A stretch of DNA of 64,000 nucleotides from NCBI RefSeq assembly GCF_002443255.2, contig NW_019211457.1, positions 45,847,690 to 45,911,689 of the forward strand, read 5' to 3'. The translations under genes and the position numbers were made by a program. Positions 14,161 to 27,800 of the stretch are shown here, piece by piece. Origin of the DNA: Varroa destructor. Taxonomy: Eukaryota; Arthropoda; Arachnida; Mesostigmata; Varroidae. The stretch's first letter is position 1, and every line of letters starts with the position of its first letter. The notes below the pieces were generated by a model, which made no database searches, had not been told where the DNA came from, and saw only the letters and a program-made list of their open reading frames with translations.

Positions 14161-16871
14161 ATGGCCTCTGATAATGTATGTATTTAACAGATAACTTTGT
14201 CTTTTTAAAGCTATAGCCTATTCGCCCTTTTTGTGCTTCATTTGTTATGTTACATCATCGTCTGAAATTGTTATACAGCTACGTCAATGTGAAGGGCTTG
14301 AAAATAAAGGGAGGTGGGCGTATTGCACGTCTAATAGTAAAAAAAAATCGTATTTCGAGAGTATTTGGTTCTCTAAGTGTCAGCTGAGCGATATAGAATT
14401 TCTACTGATATTAGATTCTCAGGATAGCTTAGGTTAGTGAGCCCCAAAAAGTGAATTAAAAAAAGTCTATTCAGATGCCAAAGCATTAATTCCTTGGGAG
14501 CCATTGCCACTTAGGAGTTCTTTCATGTTGGATGTTCTATTTGATTATATCCATCCACGGCGACCACAATCATCCCCACGTGCATAAAACGTGGTCTAGT
14601 TAACTCGTTGTCATATAGAATACTAGGATTTAATATGAGCGAAAATTCTCCCGCGTTCGTTCCCACGTCAGGCTGTTTGTTGGTATAGAATTCATCGCTT
14701 AACACCGTTTGGCTGAGTCCTCATTTGTCTAAATATTTATTTGAATTTCTTCGGTTTCTAGTACTCACAGTCGTTCTCGTAGCAACAAAATGCAAGTACT
14801 CATCGAAGTATGTCACTCATCAATATTATTTTGCACGATAGCCAACACACGCCGTTACGGCAATACTGCCATATAGCCGAACGGCGTTTATCACTGTCAT
14901 CGTTACCGCTAACATGGCTTGTGTCATCATGACATCTTGTCACTAGTCGCAGGGTCGCCTACTGCCGGTAGCGATTCCTAAAAGCATCGAAGTCGCAGCG
15001 CAATTACCGAGGTTCAACAGAGATGAGAACCGATCCAGCATCCCCTATTTTGCTAGTTCTAGCCGCCGACATAAATTTCCAAACCGTCAAACGCCAAGTT
15101 TTTAAGGCAACAGTGCAGGCCCCATCGAGTGTGTAAATCGCGTCTACGACGGAGCAATCGCTTGCCTAGCTTGCTGTCTGTCTGACACAATTCAATGACG
15201 AAGTTCACGCGCCCAGAGAAACCCAGTAATCTATTAGTGATAATATGGCTCGCTAATTAATACAACCATAATAGTACGATACAGGTATTGTTGCGCCTTC
15301 ATACCATCGACCAGAGTAGTGGCACCCACACCCCAGCATCACATATGAATCTTGTTGTACATATCACACATTCGATCGGACAAACCATTTTTCGTCGTTC
15401 GAGTGGCGTTGCGACGCGATTATGACTTATTACAACTATTACTGCTCGTGCCACTTCTATTATACCGTTGTTAATGCGAAATAAATAAGAGCTCATTCTC
15501 GAGGGACTGTGTTAATCTCCGAGTGTAACGCAGCTGATACTACTCTTTCATTTTGTCCACGGGTCACTTGCTAACAGCCAGTCAACCCGGCTGGACCTTG
15601 ATGTCCGATACAAAACCGTACATCTTTTATGTATATATTGTGGGTTCTGTTCGTAAGCTTGTTGTGCTGCAACTGTTAGGTTAAGACGAGACGAAACTAG
15701 CGGTTTTCTACCTCAAAGGCTGCTAGTCGTACATGAACCATCGTCGTTAGCTTAGCTGCAGTAAGAATCCTGATGGTACAACGGTGACGAGGGCCCTTCC
15801 TGACTACCGAATTGGTGCAATGCAATCGTTGTCTCGGTAGGAGATCAACGCAAGAAGTCATACGTATACATAGCTTGCAGTTATAATAAGAATATACAAA
15901 CATACTTATCTGAAAAACAATACTAATGATAATAATAACTTCATCGTTTTCCTTAATAGTCAGAACTAAGCAGATCGCTTAGAACTGTCGCCTATTTATG
16001 CTAACTCGCTCTGAGTTGGCTGTTGCTCACAGCCAGTTACCACAAATCGTACGCAATTCATAACCACCGCTAAACATGGCGACAGTTAGAGGGATTAGCC
16101 GTCTCACCCACACCAATAGCAGCGGCAGTAGCGATATGCCGCGCACTAAGCTCAGCTCAACCAAAATGGCAAGTTTTGTATGGACAAATATGTCCGACCT
16201 TGGCAATGTCGCTGCCACTCGCAACTTTCCACGCGTTTTTGCTTCATGGCTGCTTGAGCTACTGCTGCATTAGACGGTCCGGAAAAAGGTACTACGAGAC
16301 TAAATTGGCGCCATTGTTGCCATAAGTCGCCAACGGCAGCGAAAGTAATGACCGGACGGAACAGAGCCTGGGGGGCAATGGCGCTAATGGGCCCCACCGT
16401 TGTCGCGGCCACTGCCGTCGTTGTCGCTGTTACTGGTAAATGAACACCGCGGTTTGCCAACGTTTGAAACAAATTGCAATAAAAGGAAGAAAGAAATACA
16501 GCTATACCAGTACGCTAGCGTTGCGTCAGCGGATCGTCCAGTCCACGGCCGCGTCGAAGGGCATGGCGAATAGCATCAAGCAGAGGACAGAATAGTATCG
16601 ATTGACGTACGACAACGATCGAACAGTATTTCCACTAGCAAAACTAAGAATATGGATTTTTATGAATCGTCTCGGCTGTTAACCAAGTGAATGTCGAAGC
16701 GGCATTAGTTACTACATGTACACTGCAAAACAATACATACTTCAACGCAAACTATGGATAGAACTGTACAGCATGGAGAGAGGAACAGACTGCTGATACG
16801 GCTGATGTGTGGGACGGATTTTGCCGTAGACGGATTTAATTGTATAAGCCATGCGAATAGCTATTATATAC

Positions 16872-16886
16872 GTGTGTGTGTGTGTG
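16872..16886. repeat. (GT)7 dinucleotide run
   Basis: Seven GT units and an extra G in the middle of AT-rich DNA. A short microsatellite. Confidence 0.8.
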
Positions 16887-17555
16887 CATGTCAGAAGCCA
16901 GTTAAAACGACAGCGGCGGCCCTGCCCGCACAAACGTCGGTTTTGCGATATTTACGATAGACATACAGACAAGGGGCACACTGCCAGGCACAAAGACGGA
17001 TCGTAGTGTGCTAAGATGCGCGCAAGTCAAAAAGCCAGACAACCTCATGTTAGATCAACACATTATTGTTCCCGTGCGGCTAGAAAACTGTTGCAATACC
17101 GACGACGTCAATTACAGTAGAAAGTAGATATTTCTTTTCAGTGTTTTTCCGACGAGGTGCAGACGGTGTCAGGCACAGAGTATGAAACTGATCTGTTGGA
17201 GCAGGTAAATGGCTGCTGAAAGGGTTAACTTGCGCTTATGTTGAACACGAGGTGGAAGATGTACTAACATCCTGATAAATACGGCTTTAAACTTGCTTTG
17301 AATTAGCTATATAGCGGCCAAATTGTAGGTTTACTGAATGTCGACATGTAGGGATCGGCAACAACAGCATTTAACGTAATTATGCGTATGTGTAGATTAT
17401 ATAACTGTTAGCGTTATACAACATTGTACAGTGTTTACTTATGCATGATATTTACAGCTAGTTAATCTATGAAGTTGGCCTAATTTTTACCCGTAAAGTT
17501 TTCACATTCCGTACAAAGGAAGGAAGAGGAATGGACGCGTGTAATAATCGCTACA

Positions 17556-17737
17556 TTGCGGGCAGAAAACCCGCACGGCAAACTAAGAGGTGCACAAGGG
17601 TTCCTTACGCAAGCAGAAGGCAAATTTGCAATTAAGTTAAGCACAGAAACCGTCACAGTAATACTAGGCTTTATACGTAGCACTCAAACGTCGTTCGTAG
17701 GCCAGACCGCACAGAGGAAACTTCATCAGGCAGCATC
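17556..17737 (+). other. Possible exon ending in a consensus donor
   Basis: An open plus-strand frame runs into the sequence CAG|GTGAGT at 17737/17738, a perfect match to the animal 5' splice site. The upstream border is unclear and the encoded peptide is not recognised. It could be an untranslated or non-coding RNA exon, or an isolated chance donor. Confidence 0.15.
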
Positions 17738-18494
17738 AGGTGAGTATTCATGGTAAACCACAATAAATAATAACAATAACAAGAAATCAGATCCTGCAAG
17801 CGCGGAGAAGGCAAAAACTGTCAGCGTTAGCTGGGTTATAATTGTTTTGTCTACGCTTGGGTCTTAAAATTCTAGTTACATTTCATGCAAATGAGTGACT
17901 AACGCTTTTTTACGTTTCAATATAAATACGGAGGCGATATTAAACTATAAAAACGATGGAAAGGAAAATTAAGGACATATACATACAGTAACACAATTGT
18001 ATCTGCCTTTATAGAAGAAATCCCATTCTGATCAGTGATCTGGCTCAAATCTTAGTAGCTCAACGTACTACAATCGGCTTCGTATTCTTTTGTTGGAGAT
18101 TTTTTTACCGTCAATCAAAGCTTCAAACTTCTCGTGGTTGTTATCTTAACAAATGATCGCTCGCTTAAGACCAACAAAGAACATTCTCTTTATTCTAACA
18201 GTAATAATCAAATCGTATCCTCGTTAACGTATGCGTTTATTAATACGTGCACGCCTGCAAATTTCTCTATGTCCCTGTGTCTTTGCCATGTTGACACCTA
18301 GTAAAATGTGTTCAACTCGGAGTCATAACTTTCAACGGCACCATCAATGAGCGTTCGCACACTCTGCACAAAGAAACATCGATGTCGTAGCCGTCAACGC
18401 CGGATACGACTACTGAAGTGATGTTCGTTTATCCCTTAGTTATATACCCCTCTTCCTGCTCCTACTCCGTTGTCTCACGTCGTCACCTTGGCAG

Positions 18495-18609
18495 AATTGG
18501 AGTATCGAAGCGGCTTTGAAAAACCGATTCGCTCGATACGGAATCGAGTGACAGGAGCAGGGAAAATGATTCGCAGAAAATCGCGGCTGTGGTTGAATCA
18601 ATTAAGAAG
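18495..18609 (+). other. Possible 115-nt exon with strong splice signals
   Basis: A long pyrimidine tract (about 18448-18490, repeated TCC/CTC triplets) ends in GGCAG at 18494, an excellent acceptor. The segment ends AGAAG|GTAAAT, a fair donor. Between them one frame is open throughout (phase 1 in, phase 2 out) and encodes a basic peptide rich in R and K. A second frame is open from 18519 to 18777 and encodes a helical, charged peptide. Neither is a protein I know. It lies on the strand opposite syndapin. Confidence 0.25.
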
Positions 18610-18777
18610 GTAAATGCTGACGTGTGGGCGCTCAGCCATTCTCTATATCACCGCTTTGTCGCTGTTGCACAGATAATTAGTAACAAAACGAGTTCCATGG
18701 TCGAAAAGTGCGTAGATAATAAAACAGCACTTATAGACGACATCTTACAATGTAACAACGGTGAGGCCCGAGGTTGA

Positions 18778-21404
18778 TATCGGTAGCTCGGTAGATCCAG
18801 GTTTGTCAGCAATATTGTTGACAAAACGAATCGACCATAACCAATTTTACCACTAAAAATTATAGATAAACATGTTATATGTTACCTGTTATGGGCACGA
18901 AGGATTGTCAGGTAGCCTACCTGGTAAACCTAACTTATCAGCGCTAACAGTTTTTATCTGTCGGACAGTAATCGGTGCATGTTTGTTGAATAAAGGCAGG
19001 CCCGACCAACTGAAGCATTATACAAGTGAATATATGGGAGCTAAAAAATCTAGCGCTCAAAGCGAAAATTACTCTTGAGCGTTCGCTTCGTGATCATCGC
19101 AGTATTATAATCGGCTAATTACGGCAGCTGTGGTTGTCCTATTTAGTTACCGTTATTATATGCCCTGGTAAACAAACAAGGATAACTGGGCTACTGTTTA
19201 TGATACTTTTAAATGATCATCGAACTGAATCGGACTGACTTGAATGAGCTCGAAAAAATACATTTGTACTGCTCGACATTGTATTCTGCGTACAGTAACC
19301 GTAGTACATATTTGTGAAAGTACGTGACAACCAGGCCAGTTTAATTTAGCTCCGTCAGATTAGCAACATTCAACACCAGTTATCATTATGGTATCATGGT
19401 TAGCAGAAGAAATGCGGTTTAGTTGTAATAGACTAAGCAATGCTGCGAATGGATGAACCACGCGGCTATTGTGGCAGTACTGCGAATATGACCCACTGTG
19501 GTAGTATCAGTGGTAGAGTACTAGTGATCATGGAGCCGGCGCCTGCGGTAAAAAGGGCACCGTAAACAGCAACAAACGCGCCAAGCGAACCAGGGCTGCA
19601 ATTCTCTGATCAACTGCTTCTTGAAGTGAAGATTATAAACACTACGACCCGCCAACTCAGCTCAGTTCGTTCCAATCGCCAAGTGGACGGCCGGCCGGAG
19701 TCGCAATGACCGCCACACGAAGACGAATGGGTTCATAGTTCGCACACTCGTTTCTTTGCATTCATTTTTCTCCGCTAACTCTATGCTGACGCGACACGCT
19801 TCAGCTGTAGCCGGCTCGCTTCGCTGTCTACGCAGAAGCACCGTACATCTAACGAACGATAAAAACAAAGTCGACGCAGAACCCGTTAGCTCCTTTACCC
19901 TGCCATCTCACTACCGTTATGTTTGGCCCTGCTCCCAGAATTGCTGCACCAGTGACGAGCAGTCATTAGCAGAATGAAGCCAACAACTAAAACTTGGTTA
20001 CCACTTACCAACAGAAGAAAAACGCTGCCATAATGAGGACAACGAAGGGAGTTGCTGGCGAGTGAAACAAGACCCAACGACGAAGTGTCTCGCCGTTGCA
20101 TCGTTCTCTTCACGAATTCAGATCTTCAATTCGTTTTAGCAGCGGCGGCGGTCGCAGCAACAGCAAAAACAAAAACGCCGATAACAACAACAATAACGAC
20201 AGCAACAGCGGGAGAAGCAACACAGCGCGACGGCGGTTTCGCATGAATCCTGCTCGTTGAGTTGCTGAGGGCCTGAGCGAGACAACATAACGATTGCCAC
20301 TACTGCTGCTGTCGTATCAGCATTGCAATCGACATTCATCGTCATGTTGGCCTAGCGGGCAGAGAGTGGGCAAAATGCAGACGGTTTTCTATACGAGTCC
20401 TAGCGACAGGGGACAGCGTAAGCAACAAGCGGCCAACCCGATTTTAGGGGTCAGGACTCCCGAAGAGTATGCAGACGGTGCGGTTTCGCGCCAGTGGCTG
20501 CGTCGTTGAGTAGCCACTACTGTCGCCATTCTACTTGCTTTTTCGGCCACGACCAACAACAAGCATCTATAGCCTGTAGCTCGAAGCTGATAAGAACGGA
20601 TGGCGAATCACTGGCTTTTCGGTCGGCCCCACCATCGACAATGCTGGTCCTACTTGCTGAACCTGGCCACTAGTGTGGGCCACAGCCATAAGCAGGCTTC
20701 GACAATCGCTGTGGTAGCGGGGAAAGAATGGAGGGTCTAGAAAGTGCCGATGTGGCATTGAATCAGCTGGATGTGACAGGCTGAACGCTGCATGTAAAGC
20801 ATAATACTACATATAGGCAGGGAACATTATGTTCAATCTGCCACCCGACAACTGTACGACGGAGACGGCCATTTACCGGGCCTGCCACAGGCCCTCGGGT
20901 CGCAGTGTACATGCGAATATATCGCCTGATAATGTACATCGTACCTTCTGGTTTGTATAATTTAATTGTTTCAAAAAAGAGAAGTCTGTAATGACTATTC
21001 GCGTTCCCATTGAGCAACAAAGATGCATTTAAATGCTTGAATGAAGGGTTGACAAACAAAAAGTGGAAAATTGCGCGAGGGATCTCCAAGACGAACAAGG
21101 GTGATGATAGTTGCCATTCAATAATCGACGCGATTACCTTTTCAACTTATCGAAACGGCGTCCGCAGTCGGACAGTCAATGGAACAGTCTCGTTTTCGAT
21201 ACGGGTTATTATTTACAAAGTACAACAAAGAATACTACCTTCAGCCAACACGTAAAATTGTTGATCGGCTAATCACAGTTTAGGCCCAAGGGGCCTGCAA
21301 CTCATACTAAGTAGCTACAGTTATGAAGTCATTGTAGTTACGTGCTAACTACTAACAAATTAAACAAAAAAATTTTGCTTAATAGTTGAACTGCAGGTAC
21401 TCAC
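18778..21404. other. Intronic or regulatory stretch with GC-rich block
   Basis: AT-rich to about 19.5 kb, then GC-rich to about 20.76 kb, with an imperfect CAG/CAA/ACA triplet tract at 20140-20225. It lies just downstream of the first syndapin coding exon, so it would be in that gene's first coding intron. Such blocks can be internal promoters or enhancers. Open frames here exist on both strands and look like by-products of triplet repetition. No exon is supported. Confidence 0.4.
20140..20225. repeat. Imperfect CAG/CAA/ACA triplet tract
   Basis: Runs of GGC, GCA, ACA and ACG triplets follow one another without a single fixed unit. The tract would read as A/T/Q-type runs in some frames but has no exon borders around it. 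Confidence 0.6.
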
Positions 21405-21624
21405 CGTATTCAGGGCCTTTTTCGATTATATCATTCCACTTTTTTGCCCAAGTCTTAAGACCTTTGGCGTAGTTTTTTTCCATTTCCGCCCTTTCGGTGA
21501 CTAGCTGAATGAGGTCGTTACAAAGACGATTCCCATCTTCGATTCGTTTCGTTGTCCTTTTATAATTCCCAGGTTCCCAAAACGAGTCCGTTGAAGTAAC
21601 TACCTCATCACTATGCTGCGACAT
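21405..21624 (-). CDS. Synd: Syndapin (PACSIN), first coding exon, partial
   Basis: Syndapin is an F-BAR plus SH3 protein that binds and bends membranes and recruits dynamin and actin regulators during endocytosis, at the cell cortex and in synapses. This exon encodes the first 73 residues from its ATG at 21624 and the first base of the next codon. It matches the start of fly and vertebrate syndapins almost residue for residue: a short acidic/serine leader, then SFWEPGNYKRTTKRIEDG, LCNDL, a basic/acidic helix, and EKGPEYG. The exon ends exactly at G|GTGAGTAC (donor GT at 21404-21403), in the codon where the known proteins continue into the next helix. The remaining F-BAR helices and the SH3 domain are not in the window as far as I can see, so the next intron is either over 21 kb or its exons were missed. 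The start is fixed by homology. Confidence 0.92.
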
Positions 21625-21819
21625 CGTGCAGTCTTTCTCCGCTTCTTTACCAATATAGGAGAAACAGGAGTAAAAGCACACAAGGTAACCAGACAAAGCA
21701 CTTATCCTTTCGAGGGAGGGGTGGCAGAAGCAGATCGAACACACTTCCACCCCAGCTTCTAACACTCTGCTTGATGAGCTTTCCCGTTCGAATCCACAAA
21801 ATCAGAGGCTGGACTTACC
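21625..21819 (-). other. Synd: Syndapin 5' leader with probable short intron
   Basis: On the minus strand a strong donor, CG|GTAAGTCC, lies at 21819/21818, only about 195 bases before the syndapin ATG. A pyrimidine-rich run follows and ends in GGTAAAG or AAGAAG, either of which could be the acceptor. This suggests an untranslated exon ending at 21819, a short intron of about 170 bases and then the start exon. The exact acceptor is uncertain. Confidence 0.4.
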
Positions 21820-24800
21820 GATAGGTTTACAACACCTTCTCAGGAACGGCACTTCATTCAGTTTATCAATTGGTGCATGTTTACAAGTGTATGGTCAAGC
21901 AACCATCAGCGATATGACCTGTTTCTGTAGATGGTCACCTTTCCTGACCGGCAAAATCTGCAGTATTACTAAAATTGACTAAGACTGGCAGGTACAAGTG
22001 TGTACGAGATAAATGATCTAGGAGTCAATAGGTCCTATGAGAGATAATAAATCCATAATTAAACAACAGTGATTGGGTTTGGAATCTCGCCCGCTCGCTG
22101 CTGCTGCGACGCAATTCGTGTTGTTGATAAGGTTGTGTCCTTTGTCTGTTGTTGTTATATTCCCTTTTTTCTCTATTTGCTTCGGTCATATACGTATCCT
22201 TAAGTACACAGAAATCACCCACAAACACACGGATAGAGGGACACGATTCACTAATGATTGGAACTGCCGAGCAAAGGCTATCCTTCCATACAACAAACTA
22301 ATGTAGGCTGATCATGATCAACCTGTCATCATTAATTATGATGCACCGGCAGCGTACATTATATCCATGACAGAGAACGTTGCAATCGAGAATCCTGTTT
22401 GTAAACAGATCTTGCCAGAGTGACAACAACTGATTGCCTTACAACTTTGTTCTTTCGCTTTACAACTATCTTCACAACTATTAGATAAAATATTACCACT
22501 GATGATATGGCTAATCCCAAGTTGATTTACTTCTCTGTCACGGGTTGTCATTCGCTCAACTTGTCGTGCTGCACCGTATCGCGAACGTATGCTCACGTCC
22601 TGGACCGGTATGTCTAGATATCGTCGATGTCTAGCCGCCAAGCGCTTGATCGACCCACACTGTGTAACTGGCAGGTCGACTGAGTCGGAGACTCGTTCAC
22701 ACGAGATCTCTAGCGACGTTTATCTATTGTTAATGGCCGTCGTTGTTTTATCACAGCCGTTGTAAATCACGAATTTGTGCTGATCTGCTTCTGTGTATAC
22801 TTATCGAGTATATTCGAATCGAGTACACTACCGTCGACGCTGCTGGCGCTCGATCGAACCCGTTGAGACGACTCACACTCTGCGCATTCAAGCGCACACT
22901 ACCTGCCCTTTACTACATATACTCCATGCACTCTCGTTGACTCGTTTCTGCTTCTTCTCAATCCAGCAGCGCCGTCCGGCAACGTTGCTGTCAGCTCGAT
23001 TCCGACCGAGCCTTTAGAGAGCAACCAGCGACAACCAGCAGCAACAGCCAAACGTCGCTGATTATTATCACTAGAACTTTCACCGTAGCCACTACCACGG
23101 TTTTCTCAGGGTACAACTGGCGCAAAATATCCAGAAACGGTACAGGCATCTAGCGTGTTCGAGCAAAGGCTCGCTGTCTAATATTGTTGCTGCCGCTACG
23201 GATATCGATGATAGCTTTCATGCTAGAACGATCAACTCACAGCAGCATCACAGTCCGTAGTCAGGACTTATCGAAGGAACAAGCCGCGAACTGCTGCTGC
23301 TGCTGCTGCGGTTGCAGCTGCATCTACGGCCTACCTCACATCAATAACGCAACCAAGTACCTATTTTGCCTCTGACGGTGGCTGTAGCCGTCTATTTCTC
23401 TCCCTTCTTCCTTTGCTCTAACGGCTATCACTGCGTTTCCAGTAGAATAACCCGCACAAGCCCACTCCGGACTACCCGACGAATACAGTTCTATCCGTGC
23501 CGATAGCTCGATCTGTCCACGGTCCTGCCAGTGCGGGAATAAGAAACAGAACTCCGTGTTTAGTCGTCGTCTGCGTTGTTGACATGGCGTGTCGTCTGCT
23601 TATCGCTTAACTGTTCTCAGCTGACTGTTCGTCTGCTGAAACGTCGTCGTCGTTAGGGGGCGTCTGCAACTTCGGCTTTCCACTCTGAGGCGACAGTCAA
23701 AGGGATAAGTGATCAGGCGCATTTGGCGGGCTCTCTCATCCGTTTGAAAATTTTAGCGCTTTACCCTTCCACTTACCCGCCGGTTTTCGCCACCCGACTG
23801 ACCGGAAAGCTCGCTCTTTCACGCTCGCTTTCCTGTTCTCTCGCCAAGTCTGTAGATGTCCTTTTCGAAGCACAACAGTTGGTGTGGCACGGTAGGGGAA
23901 GATATCCTCTCCGTATAGTTCCGCTAATCTAGCGGATGTGAGAAGTACCGCGGCCATTGGGTTATTCAGCATCACACGTGAAATGTATAGGAAAAGCAGA
24001 CAGAGAAAAGTATCAATCGTCCCCGTGCCAGCGCAATCGGTAACATGTTTGTCCGCTAAAGTTAGCGGCACGTCGTACTTAAGCTTAAATCGGGGAAGAC
24101 AAAATTGGTTTCGTGCTGCGAGCTAGCCCTCTGATGTAAAGTACGACCATATTCAAGTTAAATAAACTGAATTAAGATAATCGAAGACTGAAGGAAACGT
24201 AATCACGTATTGTAAAGAGAATACTCGGAGTAGTGCATTTTTTTTGTGTAATCGATTTCGACGTCATCGATTTTGCAACGTATTTATTATGAGTTAAGCC
24301 TACATATCTAATGTTTGTATACGCTCCCTAATTAATGTGTGGTTTTAGTTAGCTTTTGGAAAATAATTTATGTTATAAGGTTTACAACTGAAGAAAGTGT
24401 TTTTCCATTGAGTATTTGTGAACGCCTGATTGGTTAACTCATGCAACGGATGTTTTTGTGTAGTTTAATGGCCGCTAATATTTTTTTAGTGTCAGATCTA
24501 CCTAATTTGATATTAAACATATCATCGTTTCGCGTATGCTTATTCGAGCGGGACATGGTGGGTCTATATGCGCACGTATGTTATTACAAAAAAAAAATTA
24601 CTCTGCATTAGAACCTGGTCAAACAATGAACGGGTAGCTTTTTGTAGAACAACTTCGTCTGTCATTGAGGTTAATTTTCCAAACATACTCTAGGAAGCTA
24701 TTGCGCAACATCAGGTTTTCTGCAGGATTACTTTAAAAGATATATGGGCCATATTATATAGCTAAATCCTACTGATTGCTAATTTGAGAAAGAAATAAAA

Positions 24801-27800
24801 ATAACTTACCTCAGCTCAATGAGCGTAAAGCTATGTATGCACCGATGGCGAATTAAACTAAGGGATCGTTTTTTTGTGCTTACCTTGGCTAGGTTGCCAA
24901 AAGCGTCTAAGCGATATCTGAGCAAAAGATATAGGTACCCTTCGTCATTATTTTTAAAATAAGTTTTTGTGAAGAGCGCTATTAGACCAGTAAGGATATA
25001 GAAGTTTTTGGCGTATGACTAATAGACGACCATATGTTTTTAAGTGTAGTAGGCAAGCTCGGCACTATTTTACTATCACAGGAACTTCTATGTAAAAGCG
25101 AGAATATTCAAGAAATTTAATAATTAGATTACTGCGATTAAATTATTAGCATTATTAATCAATTGAACTAGAACGTTCGAGTGCAGTCGACCTAGAGAGA
25201 ATTCTGTTTACAATAAAAATAAAATCACCAGGTAATAAATAAATTCTTAGGAACGGATGACCTTCTATGAGCCACCAGCCTGCAAATATTATTTTCCCGA
25301 TCCGTACGTCATGTTAAGTGTTTCAGCGTGTGTATCCGGTAAACGATAGTCAAAATAACCCAAATAGATAACATATCCAAGTTAGCTCACAAATCTAGCC
25401 TCTTATCGTAGGCATCACCCCATTAAAGTTTACAAATATATAAGAATGCGATCTATTTGCCGCTAAGAGTCTATAGCGCCAACACGGCCAGCCGTCCGAC
25501 TGACGACACCGAGGCTTTCTGTTGGATCATGCTTCTGTCGAAAAACGTGTATCTTTCGTTTTTGGCTCTTCGTGTGAGTCTAGTTTATATACACAGTTAG
25601 AAAACTTATCTAGTAACCTCAAACTTGAGCCGTATTTTCAAGTGTTATTTCAGTATTTCACGTTACAATCGGTTAGCTTGCTATTGCTAAACTTCAACAT
25701 TGCAATGTTCCGATCATCGTTATGTTAAGGCCAGTACGAGGTCCGCTGTTACTAATCGAAGCTACCGTGGTAAAATGATAATCTGTTATGGCTTAACGAC
25801 CATAAAGCAACGACTACTAAATATGTTGGAATCTGTGTTGTCAGTTGACCGCGATTGACACATGCTTGCATCGAAAACAACCATCGTCCAAACGTTAAAA
25901 ATGAGCCTGTGGTCTAAGCTAGGACACTTTGTCTTTTATTTCACTTCGTCTTTATTAACCGATAGCCGCAAATAACGGCCGGCAAGAGAACGTCTGAAGT
26001 CAAGAGTTTTTAGTGAAGTTCGCGTGAACTTGCCATGTTAATGTACGGTAATAGGAAATACAATAGTAAATTATTATCTATAATAAACGTTGATTAAACG
26101 CATCTCAGATGAGTCGAACAGATGCCTAGGGAGCCGTTATTTCAGTGGCTATATGGTTTATGCGTGTCCGAAAAGACAACATCCCTACGAGTTAATTAGA
26201 CAATCTATAAAATAAGAATGTTATTTTGTGTGAATTTTGGTTTATTTTTTATACTTCATACTTGAAATAAGCGATTTTTCAATCTGGACATCAGGGCAAA
26301 AGGATTCCATCATAGAGGATTGGACATATTCCTTCGTTTACAATTGAACAATCTATATCCTGAAAGGATCCGTAATAGTGAATTGGTTAACTTAAGCTTA
26401 TGGACAATTGGTGCTCTACGTTTCAATGCGGGTGTAAACACATTTCATCTTATATCTTATTTCGTTTCTTAAGCAACTGACGCAAAACAAAAAATAATCC
26501 ATATATTTAGTCTATATATTTCACATAACAAGTGTACGAGGTTTTACCTTTGGTACTCTCGTTAAGCATTGCATTAGACAATCCAGATTTTGATTTTCTC
26601 CTGTTAAGAACATACGTGCTGTGCATGAAGCTCCCGTATTGTTGGGTGTTTAAAACTGGGCTGTTGAACTGGAATAGATAGCTTATGAATTGGCTTTGAG
26701 GGCAAGCGCGAGCTTGAGTAACATGCTATTGTACTGTATATTAACAATGACGCAGGTTCGTATACACGGTACCACCTGCTAAATAGGCATATGATCAAAG
26801 GTCGACGCGCGTGGAAAATATATTCCAGCAAAATTTATTCCTCATTAAAATCTCATGTGATATATTGCTGCTGTCATAATTTATTAATACCGTCTGTTGG
26901 GTAGACAACATGTCTAACTGTACAAAGTAAACTCATATACATACATATAACTTTATTTTATTTATTTCAAGAAAAGTACGCATGACTATGTCGGATCATA
27001 AAGTTTTTGACAACAATTTATGCCTATATTAGCCAGTATCTAGCCAAGCAAATAATTATATATGTGCAAAAAGTCAACACAGCACAAAAATGCACGCGAT
27101 GCATTCATAAAAAGAAACACCAGCAGTAATAACGATAGTTTCCTTTCTCAAAAACATGATGCCCTGCAGAGATCTTCCAGCTGTCGCATAATGTACCTTA
27201 CCAAAAGTCACCCATGAATGAATGCTTTCCCTCGACGAAGTTATCTCGTTTATAGGATCACTTTTCGTTTAGCCTATATCGTTCTATTTCGCTATATTTC
27301 TATTTTTCTATATTTTTAGCTATTTTCATCCCGATTTCAATTGCTTTAGCAAATGAGGTTATTTGCTGTTGTCTGCGGTTGTTCAATAAATAGCGAAAGA
27401 GGAAGATGGAATTCGAAGAGAGTATCGAGGCTATAATTGCCTTTCTCCCGTTTTTTCTAATATCATCGTTCTTTCGAACTGAGCCATGAGCTCATATCGC
27501 AGCTTACCGCCTCCATATCTCGAACGGCACGTTGATTAGTATCGCATATTTCGCATCAGAGACGCGTCGCTACAGCTATATCTTCGATTAAAGAATATGC
27601 GAAATAGATAAGGCCAACGCAGAAAAAAAGAGCAGAAGGCGTTGTCCCTTCCGTTATGCATCGTATTGACTGACAGTCTCCTTCATAACTGGTTGGCCGG
27701 TCACGTGTTTTCCAGCCATCAACATGAGTGTCGTCGATGACTTAATCGGCCTTGATGGCGCAGCATTGAAGCTGTTGTAACAAATTGTTCTCGCCAAGGT

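Larger units (their letters stand above)
12808..17736. other. Non-coding stretch with CpG-rich block at 13.1-14.2 kb
   Basis: No recognised gene. From 13.1 to 14.2 kb CpG is frequent, especially in TCG and CGA triplets, and open frames are longer than in the surroundings: minus-strand frames at 13096-13326 and 13394-13579, and a 138-codon plus-strand frame at 13744-14160. A second GC-rich block lies at 16.02-16.47 kb, rich in GCC/GGC triplets. A (GT)7 run lies at 16872-16886. This probably belongs to the syndapin intron (inference). Confidence 0.4.
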
